Program-made: the position numbers and the translations under genes
Assembly: GCA_027625915.1 (NCBI GenBank)
Contig: JANTQA010000070.1
Location: 1,493,001 to 1,557,000 of the forward strand
Direction of reading: 5' to 3'
DNA: 64,000 nt
Source of the DNA: Anaeramoeba flamelloides
Lineage: Eukaryota; Metamonada; Anaeramoebidae
Shown here: positions 11,501 to 22,990 of the stretch, one piece after another
How the letters are laid out: each line of letters starts with the position of its first letter
Position numbering within the stretch: the stretch's first letter is position 1
The notes under the pieces: model-generated
What the model was told of the DNA's origin: nothing
The model's database searches: none
What the model saw: only the letters and a program-made list of their open reading frames with translations

Positions 11501-14500
11501 TAAAATTTAAATTAAGGAATTATTCACTAAAAAATTAAATCTCTAAGAATTAATAGAAAAAAAATATTTGTATAGCAGATTTATTTTAGTTTCAAATCAA
11601 GTAAAAGAATAGTTGATATGATATATATTCATTTCTTAAGTAGTTTTTTTTTTAGATATTAATAGTTTCTTTATTTAATGTTTTTAATTCTTTATATTTG
11701 TTCAAAAAACTTTAAACTTTCTCTATTTCAAGAATTAATTTGTTAAAAATAATAATACTATAAGATACAAAAAAAAAAAAAACATTTTAACACAGAACTA
11801 GTCTGAAAAAATAAAATTGAAACTTTCAAGTTAGATAAAAATAATACTTCAATTACCATTTCATTCTTGTTAATCAAGTTGATTCACAATATAATCAGCA
11901 TCACAGTCCTTAAAAATCTCGAGGTTGTTGAATTTATGTTGTTAATAGTAAAACGATTTTTAAAAGTCTCTAGTCTAGAAAAAAAGGTCTATTTTGGGGT
12001 AAAAATTTTTAAATGGATGTGACAATGAATTTTCTTTAAATTCAACTTTAGAAATATTTTTTTGAATAGATAATGACTAATAGTTTTGAAAACACTCTAT
12101 TTATCATCTAAAAAAACTTAAACACAGAAAAAAAATAACTGGTGATAAATATTGAAAGTGTCCGTAGAGTGCCGTAGAGTGCCTAGGTTTTTTTTAATTT
12201 CAGAAATAGAAATGAAAATTTCAAAAATTTTCTTTTTATTTCTAAAATTAAAAAAAACCTAACGGCGGTTTTCTTGAGGTTTTCTGTTTTATTTGTTAAA
12301 TCTATAGATTTTCGTTAGGTTTTTTTTTTACTTTTTGAAATAAACCAAAATTTTATTAAAATTTTCAGTTTATTTCAAAAAGTAAAAAAAAAACCTAGAA
12401 CACTTCACAAATAAACAGAAAACTCAAGAAAACCTAGCGGCGGTTTTCCAGAATTCAAAGGAATAGAGAAAAAACAGAAAATTTTCATAAAAAAAATCAA
12501 ATATAGAAAAAAAATAACTAATGATAAATATTATGTGCCCTGTGTTTTCCAGAATTAAAAAGAATCGAGTAAATTTTTCGGTTTATTTCAAAAATTAAAA
12601 AAAACCGAACCGAAAAATCAAAAAAAAAAAAAAAAAAATTTCCAATTTAAAAGAACAAATAATTCTTTAATCGTCCAAATAATTGATCCCCTATTTGAAT
12701 GATATTCATCAGATTAAATATCTTTTTAAATATATGATAAAATAACCTCTTAACTGTAAAGAAAAATTTTTTTCTAATTTTTTTACCACTAAATTGCAAA
12801 AAAATCTTAATAGAACCTGGAAAAATAGATTTTCAAACTTTTATTGTTAAATCTATTTCAAAAAAAAAAATTTAAACTTTAAAAACTAGAATTAATTTTT
12901 ATAATACTTGGGAAATTAGTTTAATTATAAATAAAAGTTTAATCTTTAATAAAATAATGACTATAATAATTTTTATAATTTTTTTTTTTTTTTTTACTCT
13001 GTATAGCCACTAAAAGACGAATTTTTTTAATAATTAATAATCCAAAAAAAAGGGGGGTATTTTCATTCAACAAAAAGTTCTGAAAAGTTTTTTTTTTTAT
13101 TTGAATATATATACCAGTTTACACAGACATTTTACAAACAGAAATGTATTTGTATATTAAAAACACATGTAATCACAATCCCGAATTCCATAAATCGTTG
13201 TTTAACGTTTTAGAGATTTGTAATGCCGATTTTTATTTAAAGATGATACAAAAATATTTTTTTTTAATACAATACTCTATAGCGGGTGTGTATATAATTA
13301 ACCACTTGAAAAGGTTTTGACCCATTAAGGAAAAAATTATTATCGGGCTATTGGATTTTTTTCAGTTAGAATCAAATAAAGATTTCCCTTTGTTATCTTT
13401 TTTTTTTGTTTTGGATTTTTAGTCGGAAGTTGACGCAAAATAAAAAAATTGCAAATATCAATTATTGTTTATAATTAACCTTTGAAATGCAAATAAGAAA
13501 TAAGTAGAATAATACACGTCATAGAATAGTTGATATATGTGTCAAGCCAGTATAACAAATCTATAAATTTTCTTAAAAATTGAAAAATTAAAATTCTTAG
13601 GAAATCATTGAAAAAAAACAACAATATTCATTTTGATCTTCAATTGAAGATCAAAATGAAATTTCTAAAGGAAATAAATATCATTTCTCTAAAATTATTT
13701 TTGCTTTATCAATAAAATTAGAATAAAACCCTTTTATCAAGTTGCTATAGATTCTGGGATATTAAAAAAAAAATGTAAAACAGTTAAATATCGAAATAAA
13801 AGTAAAATTAAATAAAAAGAATTTGAAAAAATGTGAAAAAATGTTTTCAATTTTGAAATTTCTAAAATTAATTTTTTTTACTTCTAATATCCGCTCAAAC
13901 CATTTAAACGTGTGTAATTCACATGCCCATTGCAAATTGGCACCTTTTACTAGAAAATAGTTTACTGAAAATTTTGAGATTACATTCTGGCAATATAGCA
14001 ATTTAATTTTGAACATCCCTTCGGAATTTTATTTTTCAGGTATATTCATACATTGTATTATGAAGGTATTGTGCGAGTATAATGTAGGGTTAATGTTGGT
14101 TACACCAATGTTAAATAAGATTCTTTTGGATGTGATTGATACTTATTGGGATATTGGAGAATATTGGGGCTTGTTATGGTAAGTGCAGGGTATGCCAGGA
14201 TATGTTTAAAAATCATAAAACATACTTGAGTGAAAGTGGAGATGTTATGTTATGTTAGGTTAAATCAATGTCTTTTAGGGTATTGTGAGTTTAATAAGTT
14301 TTGGTTTGGATTGAATTGGATCAGGTGGAAGATTTGGGGGTTGCATGGGTATCCATATGCCATTTTTAAAAGATCTTCTATAAAGACATTTCGTCTTCTC
14401 ATATTTTTCAGTAATTTTATATAATTAAAAAGTATGTTAAAAAGACAATTTTTCTCATTTTTTATTATTGTCCTACAATGATCAGAAATGTTACATACAC

Positions 14501-16384
14501 AGAGGATACCGATTCTTTTTGGGGTAGAACTTTTAGAATAATATTCATAAAAAATTTGTAAGATTTCACATGTTAGACTAATGGATGCTTCGTTAATTGA
14601 TTCTTTAATGACAAAGAAAAAAAAAACATTTCCAAAGTACTTTGATTTATCTGTAAATCTTGGTGTAATCATTTACAAATAATTTTTTTTTACACCTGGA
14701 AGTTATTTAATAGATTTTGTCAGAAAAGGGTAAAAAGGTTTGAAATAAACACTTTTACTTTTTTAAAAATCTATCAAATCTAGTTAATGTAACATTTTGA
14801 TTAATGAAAATAATAACTTTTAGTTAGAATATTTTATTTTTAAAATCAAAATGTTCTGTAAAATGTTATATATATATATATCCCTTAGCACCCCAAATAA
14901 CCTAAAAACATTTCAAATAAAATTTTTAATTTGAAATGTTATCAAAGGATAATAAGGTATAGAATTAATAAACAATTATCTTAGAAAGAAAATTTTATAA
15001 TTAAAAATTGTATATTTACTTAAAATAAAAAAATAACTTGAAAAAAAATTTTCTAATTATTGGAAATTTTTTTTTGGTTATTAATGATTTTATTATTTTT
15101 CCAAATTTTGTCAAAATAAATTTTTTTTTTTTTTTGAAAAGTTTGTCTAGACATCAAAAACCTCTTAGTTTTAACATTTTAAACACATCATACTTTACTG
15201 GAAATTTTTTGGGGGTCCTTTGCACCCCAAAATTGCCTAAAATGCTTGATTAAATAATTTATTCATTATAAAAGTTATTATAACATCACATAGAAAATTT
15301 GTTTTATCTACTGATTACTATTCAATATCAATATCTATATTAGATTCTAAATAATTTAAAAATAAAAAAAAATATAAATTAAATTAGAAAAAAAAATCAA
15401 ATTTTTTTTCATTGCAAAATTTATAAATTTTTTCAACAAGATTTTTTTTCAATTTTAAATGATTTGGCCAATAGTCCAAGTCAGATTAATAATTGATTTT
15501 TTTTTTTTTATTTTTTACAATTTTTTAATTTTTGACTTTTTAAAATCTAGACATAAAATAAACAATATTGTTGAATTAGAGACCATATATCAGAACTTAT
15601 TTAACAAGATCTGGATTATTTTATTAAGGAAAAATTCAAATTTCGCGAATATATTATTCAAGTTTTTACCAATAACAAAATTCAATAAAAAAAATTTGGT
15701 TTCGTAGATTATTTTGTTATATTGGAATAATATTTAAGAGTTATTTTTTATTTTATTTTAAATTTGGGTATAAATATTTTATCGATTAAAAAGTAATTTA
15801 TATTTGTTTTATTCCAATTTAATAAATTGGAATTATTTTACATTTTTTTTTAATTGTTTTTGTATTTTCAATTATTATCTATTGCTTAAATAAAAGTTTT
15901 AGAAAATTAATCATATTAAAAATTTAATTTTGGCCTAAAGAAATAAATTTCATTTTTCTCTTAATTGGATATTTATTGAAATTTTTTCTAAAAAAAAAAA
16001 ATTAAATTTCAAAGTAATTTATTTTTTTATTTATTTTTTTTATCATAAAATTAGCAAAATTTTTTGGTGGTTATTATTAATAAATTAATGTGTTGAGTTT
16101 TGAATTACTATTAATGTAATAAAATTTCTGATTTAAAAAAATAAGATAAAAATAAAAATCTTTAAAAAAAATGTAAAAATGAATAATTATTATTTTTTTT
16201 TTTCAATTTCAAAAAAAAAAATCAATAACTTAACTACTTTATCTTTGAACTATTTTGACTTTTTATTATAATTCAAATCTGGATTAAAGACAAATAAGAA
16301 AATCAATATATTAGTAGACCAATATAATTTTAAATCCAATTTAAAAAACTTGATGAAATTTAGGCACATCCGGGGTGCTAAGGG

Positions 16385-16433
<49 letters not shown>

Positions 16434-18358
16434 GTAAATTGATAATTATTTAAAACAAAATTCAGTTTTGTTTCTTTTTTTTATTTTTTTGAAAGTTCTA
16501 AAGGTAAATTCCATTACCTAATAAAAATAATTGTTGTGGGGATAAAGGTGATTCAAAATTTTTTAATTGTTCGCTTTTAATGAAAATGAAAAAACATTTC
16601 AATTAAAAAATGAACTTAATAAGCCCCCAAAAATAACCCATCATTTTATTTTCCAACCAAATCTAAAAAAACCGAATTTAGATTTCCTTTTGTACTGAAA
16701 TCTGATAAATCATTTACTTTGATCCAAAAAATAGTTAAATTATTCAACAACCCCTTAATACCAAAGTAACCAAAGAAAAATCCTTAAGGAATATTCAAAT
16801 TTTATGCTCTCTGGGAATTGTAAAACTATGCTACAAGACAAAAAAAAAAACATTTCATGGATTATGTGCTGATGGAAAATCAAAATACTGTGATTTTTTG
16901 TTTTTTTTGGGTTTTGGTAAAAAAATTTTTGTAATAAAACTTTTCAAAAAATGTCCAACATTTTGAAGCAAATTTGAAATTGCTTTTGTTTACTATTATT
17001 TGCTGAACTTTCCCTCCAGATTATTTTGAAGTAAATTTTGAACCCTTAGCTTTAATCCTAGAGTACTTAAACATAAAGTGGAGGAACCAATTAGTAGGGG
17101 TTTATAGATTTTCAAACCTTTTCAGGGTAAATTTTGAATTTGGAATTTTATAAAATAGTTTTTTCACAACTGACAAAATTTTCGAAAAAAAACACCTATT
17201 TTTAAATTTTAACAAGATTTCTTGACTTATCATTCTTTAAATTCAATAACTCACGAACTAGAGATAGAAAAGTAATTTCAACTGTGCACAAAATAATAAT
17301 AATGCTTTCATAAAAGTTGGTAAAAAAAAAAAAAAAAAAAAAAAAAGGGTAAAATTAAAGTTCTTACCTGAAAAAACTGATCGATAAATGTCCATGGAAC
17401 TAAAATTGTCTTTAGTAGCAGTGTTTTTTGAGTAGTTAAATTAAACAAAGGTTACAAAGTAAAAAGAACAACGAAAAAAAAAAAAAAAAAGATTCGAAAA
17501 AAAAGTAAAAAGAAAAGAAAATAAAAGAAAAGAAAAGGGACAATTACTATTGCCAAAAAATTCAGAACAAATATAAACTGAAGCTATTGAACAAGAAAGA
17601 GCCAGTAAGCAATTAATAAAATTTTCTATTTGACTATTCCTTTGTTCTATTATAGTTGAAAACAAAGGAGCAAAAATTACAAGCAGCAATATTCTGAGGT
17701 TTAAAATATTTTCTCGATTCCTTTCCATCTTTTCAAGTATTTTAATCTTTGGCGAAACGTAAAGAAGAAGAGTGTTCCTAATCTGGTTGGTAAAAATGCT
17801 ACTAAACAAAAACAAGGAAATTGTTCCGCCTTCGTCAAGTGTACCAATAATTTTTTGGTTGATCTGCTTGTTGATAAGAAAAATTGGGACTTCCAAAATG
17901 ATAATTAAGAGTCTGTGCAGCGTCGTTACCGTGCCAAAAACCGTTTCAAGAGAAAACAAGACAAGGAGAATGACATCTATTGAGAGACAAAATTTTTGGA
18001 TGCTCAATTCATATTTCCCAAATTGCTGATCGCCTACCTGTTCGAAAACTGCATTGGTTAAGATCCCAAACTGAAACGAAAACAAATATAAAGAGAACAA
18101 AAAGAGTCCTTCACGAAAATTGAATTTGGTTTGTTGTAAAAGCACCACCAGGACTGAAAAGATGGTAAAAACAATTAAATAATAATTATTATCAAGCATA
18201 GAAAATGAATGATCAGATGTAAGCATTAGGGAATCTAAATTCAATTCGTTATAACTGAACCAATAGTACTGAATAAAGACAAAGATTAATTGAAACCCTA
18301 GCAACAGCATAAAAAAGATTTTCTCGTTTAAGTTTGTGCTATAAAATTTTGGTTTCAT
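8537..18358 (-). CDS. Divergent Rh (Rhesus)-family ammonium-transporter-like membrane protein, 4 exons, 476 aa
   Basis: Exons on the minus strand are 18358-17548, 13986-13951 (a 36-base microexon), 11441-11262 and 8940-8537. All joins are GT-AG and phase-consistent; introns are 3561, 2509 and 2321 bases. Rh proteins are multi-spanning channels for ammonia or CO2 in plasma or vacuolar membranes. Exon 1 holds about nine hydrophobic segments and aligns along its length with Rh50 proteins, including DEGG (175-178) for the family's DIGGS. Exon 3 gives IGSISIGLVSGVMGF for the family's G-alpha-IG-AG-STLGF helix. The join of exons 3 and 4 rebuilds LLFPGFVGGIVTAIS, matching LHGMPGIIGGIVGAI. The tail is rich in His and Asn. 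The pore histidine after DIGGS is Phe183, and no His lies in the stretch before PG (343), so conduction may differ from canonical Rh. An upstream in-frame extension to 18466 begins with TTG, so I chose the ATG at 18358. Confidence 0.75.
9153..9551. repeat. Modular hairpin repeat R1, copy b (in Rh intron 3)
   Basis: It opens with four decamers, GTCGTCAA, GTGCCGTCAA, GTGCCGTAGA and GTGCC, then a hairpin built on TTTCCAGAATTCAAAAGAAT pairing with ATTCTTTTAAATTCTGGAAA. A second block of decamers sits in the middle (near 9356-9380). It is followed by nested inverted arms: an outer pair around TTTTCTGTTTTATTTGT / ACAAATAAACAGAAAA and an inner pair around ACTTTAGAAATAAACAG / GGTTTATTTCGAAAGT. Confidence 0.85.
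10310..11090 (+). repeat. Dispersed repeat family C, copy 1 (inside Rh intron 3)
   Basis: The segment matches, in opposite orientation, the stretch at about 21700-22630. Shared blocks include TTTGAAACTCCAAATTAACAT, AAGAAATTGGAAAATTTTG, GACATTCCAATGA and AAGTTTATTATTTCTCTTAT, in the same order over ~800 bases. In the other copy part of this stretch is an open frame of 66 codons; here the same frame is closed by stops. It is a decayed mobile element or duplicated gene fragment. I cannot name the family. Confidence 0.65.
12157..12625. repeat. Modular hairpin repeat R1, copy c (in Rh intron 2)
   Basis: It starts GTGTCCGTAGAGTGCCGTAG, then a hairpin of AATTTCAGAAATAGAAATG against TTTCTTTTTATTTCTAAAATT. 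A larger nested pair follows, with outer arms near GGTTTTCTGTTTTATTTGTT / ACAAATAAACAGAAAACTC and inner arms TACTTTTTGAAATAAACC / GTTTATTTCAAAAAGTA. Two GTTTTCCAGAATT blocks end the copy. It lies in the second intron of the Rh gene. Confidence 0.85.
14040..14360. other. G-skewed segment of unknown nature in Rh intron 1
   Basis: The plus strand is clearly richer in G than its surroundings (runs such as GTAGGGTTAATGTTGGTT and GGTGGAAGATTTGGGGG) and has few A/T homopolymers. Open frames of 64 codons (+) and 135 codons (-, 14265-14672) run through it, but neither translation resembles a family I know. It could be an older insertion, an ncRNA or a fragment of a lost gene. Confidence 0.4.
14879..16387 (+). 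mobile_element. TIR element 'TATCCCTTAG', copy 1, ~1.5 kb, in Rh intron 1
   Basis: The left end reads TATCCCTTAGCACCCC and the right end GGGGTGCTAAGGGATA, a matched 16-base terminal inverted repeat flanked by TA-rich DNA. The interior matches the second copy at 42421-44414 in reverse orientation. Shared blocks include TTTTAAAATCTAGACATAAA, TTGGCCAA.AGT near the centre, and ACTTGATGAAATTTAG beside the right end. Short open frames (71 and 82 codons, + strand) have no recognisable transposase motif. The TA flanks and ~1.5 kb size suggest a Tc1/mariner-like DNA transposon that is decayed or non-autonomous; the superfamily is an inference. Confidence 0.85.
16385..16432. repeat. Compound (TA)n(TG)n microsatellite at the edge of TIR element 1
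   Basis: About nine TA units pass directly into fifteen TG units immediately beyond the right inverted repeat. The adjacency suggests that the element inserted into a TA-rich microsatellite. Confidence 0.93.
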
Positions 18359-21300
18359 TGCAGTGAATGTTTTCTTTTTTTTGATAAATTTTTCAGATAT
18401 CCTTTTTTTTTTGCAAATCGGATTTTTGATCTTGTTGTTTTTTGTTTCGAAAGAGTTGTTTTCCAAAACACTTTACTTGAGAAATTTGATTTGTTTTTTT
18501 CGAAAAGTTACAAAAAGATGTGCAAGAAGGTAAAAAATAAAAAATAAACCTTTTTTGGTTGAAATGGATTACTTCAAAAATAATTGCCAGGGTTAATTTC
18601 AATTTATTATTTTAGTCCGTTTTTTGTTTCACACACATTCAAAAAGTATATATTTACAATACTAATATTTCCTAAATATAAAAGTATAACTCTGATTTCT
18701 CATTCCATATTATTTTACGAATAAATAGTTAAAAAAACATAAAGATCTTTACACAGTAAGCACAAATGGCTTTTTTAGAAATTTCATGAAGCTACCTTTT
18801 TTGAACTTGGAAAGAAAATATTTATTAGCCAATTTGTTATTCACTAATGCAATTATTTGGATTTAGTATTTCTAAATGGTCAGAAAAAAAAGTATATTAT
18901 GATATCCCCACCCTCTTTTGGATCTTTGTTATAACATGTTTCGTTAGACACCATGGAATTGATAATTATTATTGGTGAACAAAAAAATTATTCAAAAAAT
19001 ATTTCAAAAATTCTAATTATAAAATAATCATGATAAAACCAATTTATGGTTTGGTCGTTACAGTGAAAAATGATTTTCTGAAATGGATTAAAAAATTTGT
19101 TTTGAAATTTTTATGAGGACCTAAGACTAATAAAATTTAAAATCGAATGAACTCTTGATGTTGGATAAATCTCAAAAAATCAACAATCAAAAAAGAAGAA
19201 ATTTTTAGAAAAAGAGCCAAAGAAAAACACTCAATTTCCTTTTTAAATAGGTAGGTTATATAATTTTGAAAACAACTTTGTTAGTTTCAAAGTGTCTCTT
19301 TTTGGTGCTTTTTGAGATCTCGAAGAAAATTTTTTTTCATTTTATTTTATTCTCAAACTGTATTTATTTTTGAGAGAATGTTACAAAATCTTTAATGTGG
19401 CAAATTTTGAGAAATTCGAAAATAACCACAAATCAGATTAAATCGAATTAAATTGATTGTATACTTAAATAAGACAATTTCTTTCAAATTGAAGAAATTT
19501 AACCATTTAGAAATATAAAAGAATTAATAAAAAGTTTTTGTTAAAATTTTGATTTTTTCAAATTGAATTTCATTTTAAACTTTTTTTATTTGGATTTTTT
19601 GAGATGGAGAATTCTTTTCTACTTGTTTGTTTATCAATTGAATTTTTTGATTATGAGATCCTAAGAAAATTTTTTCTGTTATTTAAATTTTATCAATCAA
19701 AAGAAGGGCAATTCCACAATACCCTTATTATTTTCAAGTTGTTCCTTGTGTAGGGCATAAATCAACAGTAAATGACTCAAGCTTTAAACTAATAATCAAG
19801 AAAATTTTAGGTATTTTTGGGTATTAAATTTGAAAAGAATCTTAAATGGAATAAATATCTTTAAAAAAATATTTTTGAACAAAGATCTTTTATTAACCAA
19901 TAGTTTTTATCGTAATAAGTTCTTAAAAAGATAAAAATTATTAAATCTTGTCGATTTTTTCCTAGGAAATTTTTTTATTCTAATTCTGAAGTATTATATT
20001 TTACAAAAATTCACAGTATTACTAAAAATAAATAATAATAAATAAATAAAAATAAGTAAAAAAGAATTAATTCTATCAAATAGTAAATATAATATCAAAG
20101 TAATAATAACTCACTGAAAATTTAAAAGTTGATATATTAGTATCTCTTGGTTATTTTTTCACAAATTGGTTCATGGTGACTAAAATTCGAAATGAGACAA
20201 ATAAACTCATTTTTTGTATCAAAAACAAAAATAAAAATATTATATTAGGTTTAAAAAATGATCATAAAAACTTGAATAGCTTTTAAGTTGGTAATTTATC
20301 TTCGAAAAATAAGAATTAAATACTGATTTCCTATTTTATGTTTGAATGGAAGTAACTATTAAGTTTGATTTTTTAAAATTGTTTAAGTGAAAAACCTTGT
20401 GATTATATATATATATTATTATATTTTATAAAGTGACTTAAAAAATGAATAATCGAGAAAATTCATTGATATTTAATTAAGAATTTTTATTGAAAAAAAT
20501 CAAAAACAATAAAAAGTGGCTAAATTGGAAAATTGGCAGAAACTAAATTTTTAGTTATGAAAAAAAAACAAATTTCATTTTTTGCGTATTTAATTTCCTA
20601 TAGAGCAAAATTTTCTCAATCCGTGTTTAGAGTTTTATCTTATAAATCATAATTTTGTTAAAAATTAAAAAATGATAAAATAAATAATGGATACTTGTTT
20701 CGAATAATATCAAATAGGTTATTTTTTGTTTCTTTTATCATATTTTTATTAATTTTTTAGACAAAAAATTTTATTTTTTTTTTTTATTTAATTGATTATA
20801 ATGCCCAATAAAGGGTTTTTTATCTTCAATAATTCTTAAATTTGTGTTTTTTGGTAAATTTTGTAAATTTTTTATTTTTATATATTTTAATAGTAAATAT
20901 AAGAATGGTTGTTAATGATAATTTATAAAATTTAGTATTTTTATAATAGAAGTTTAAACTATTATTTTAAATAATTATTGGAGTTATTTTTTTTTATTTA
21001 AAAAAATAACAAAATATTTTCTTTTTATTTTTTAAAAGGAATGAAAACGATATTATTTTTTGCAGGATTAGAGAAAATTGAGTATGATCAATAATTTTAC
21101 TCCTTTTTTTTGAATTTGATTAAATTTTCATATATTTTTATTGAAAATTCAGTTTATTATGAAATCTAATAGATTTTTAGAATACAACAGAAGATTACAA
21201 GAAAAGTAACATTAGTATATTTTTAATTTTTATTTGTATTAAAAATTCAATGACTTTTTGAAACGGTACAAGTAGACAATAATATGTGCTTTACTTGACC

Positions 21301-22990
21301 CTTTTTTATTTTTTTATTTAAATATTAATAATTTTTAAATATTCTTGGTCATTCGAAACAAAATTAATTAAAATTTTGTTTTGATTAATAATATTTTGAT
21401 TTTTTTACTCATAATTTTAAATTTTAAATTTATCAACTAACATTTTGTTTCAAATTTTTTTTTTTAATTTGTTTGAATTCGGTTCAAAAATTGAAAAATT
21501 CTAATTATTTTTGAGTTTATATATTCGTATAAAAACTGAAATTATGACTTGATCTATTTTAACTCCAGTTTTTAAAAAAATATTTTTTGGGAGTGTGGTT
21601 TAATTTCAAAAATTCTTGTTACCTTTTTTCATTTTAATTTTTTTTAATACAATTAAAAAAATGGTTTGAAATAGATTTATTTAACCAACGGAAATTGTAA
21701 TGAATAGTAAATTAGACTTTTACCCTTATATAAGTGTTTTTAATAACAAAATTGGTCTTTTTGTCACAATTGTTTAAAATATATTATTGATTTCCATCTT
21801 GTAAAAAAAAAAGATGAAAAAAGAAAATGAAACTAATAAATAACTTTCCCTTTTCCGATCACCAATTAATATTATGGATTTCTGGTATTTATTGGTTTTG
21901 TGGATCTTGAATAGAAAAAAAAACAAATAAATAGATATTTTTTTGAATAATTCCTTTCGTAAATAAATCATGGATTACTTATCTTGGTGTGTGAAACTAA
22001 AACTAAAAAGACAGATTATTAAATAATACTCAATTCCACCCAAGGGTACAAAGTTGTAAATGAAAAAATCACTTTTTTGAGAATTAGACAACAGACAATT
22101 GTTTCGGAATAAGAGAAATAATAAACTTCTTAGTAGAACCAATAATTCATAAAATGAATAGCCTGAACAAACCATAAATTTTGAAAAAAATAATGTTAAA
22201 AAAATTTTTGGGTTACTCTCATTGGAATGTATCGTCCAAAATTTCCAATTTCTTTGGAAAATTAAAAATCTTTACAATAAGATTTTTTAATTGTAAATAT
22301 ATGAATTATAAAAGAACATACATAGCCTCAGTTTACTTTATGTTAATTTGGAGTTTCAAAGGATTTTTATAGTTTTTTTTTTTGAAATTTAATGTTTAAA
22401 AAAAAAATAAAAAAAATTTGAGAAATGAAAAACCCAAAAAATCAAAAAAAAAAAAAAGAAAAAAAAAAATTGATTAAATGCGAGAAAATGATTTTGATCT
22501 AAAAATTCAAAATTTATTTTGAGAAGAATAATGATTTAAACTCAAAGAATATGTTCTATTTCTTTAATAATACGTGTACCACCTTTGACTGAAAAAGATT
22601 TATTTCTAGAATAAAAATGTTTTTCAAATGAAAGAGTTGAATAAATTTAAAATTTGAAAATGAAACAAAAATAAAAAAATTTAAAGAAATATTTTTATAT
22701 TTTTATGGTCTTGATGTTAAATTAGATTTTTTCTTTCAAATAAAAAAGAAAAAAAATTGTTTAAATTTAATCGAAAAAGATCCTAGAACAAAATTTAAAA
22801 ATCAGCATATCTATATATATATATATATATATAAATATATAAAATATAAAAGAGAAATAAAATAAATAAATATATATGGAAAGGAAAGATAAAAAAATAA
22901 AAATAAAAATAAAAACAAAAACAAAAACAATAATCTTTAATTTCAATGTAAAAAAAAAAAAAAAAAGTTATTAAATTTGTTTTATTCTCT
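18359..22990. other. Intergenic stretch between the Rh start and the CH-gene 3' end
   Basis: About 4.6 kb. Its right part holds copy 2 of repeat family C (about 21700-22630) and a TA microsatellite at 22812-22832. Just after the CH gene's stop are A-rich tandem words (AAAAAC, AAAAAT) at 22890-22935. I see no gene in the rest; 19200-21600 is almost pure A+T with very short open frames. Confidence 0.5.
21700..22630 (-). repeat. Dispersed repeat family C, copy 2
   Basis: This is the reverse-orientation partner of 10310-11090, alignable block by block (for example AGAATATGTTCTATTTCTT, ATGATTTTGATCTAAAAATT). On the minus strand it keeps an open frame at 22175-21975 whose translation includes LVLLRSLLFLLFRNN and NFVPLGGIEYY. 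This resembles a membrane-protein fragment, but I cannot assign a family. The homologous frame in copy 1 is broken. Confidence 0.65.

Noticed and set aside
13883-13950. A longer Rh exon (13986-13883) whose translation contains NLQWACELHTFKW, resembling the Rh helix-3 word GLQWA
   Set aside because: Helix 3 is already encoded in exon 1, and the longer exon ends in the wrong phase for exon 3. The 36-base microexon with donor GTAAAA at 13950 fits on both sides.
16385-16432. (TA)n(TG)n tract as a possible origin or recombination site
   Set aside because: Length and composition are those of an ordinary microsatellite beside a transposon end; no further evidence.
18359-18466. N-terminal extension of the Rh protein (about 36 basic residues)
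   Set aside because: The extension begins at TTG with no in-frame ATG, is rich in Lys/Asn and does not align with the family; the ATG at 18358 lies just before the conserved part.
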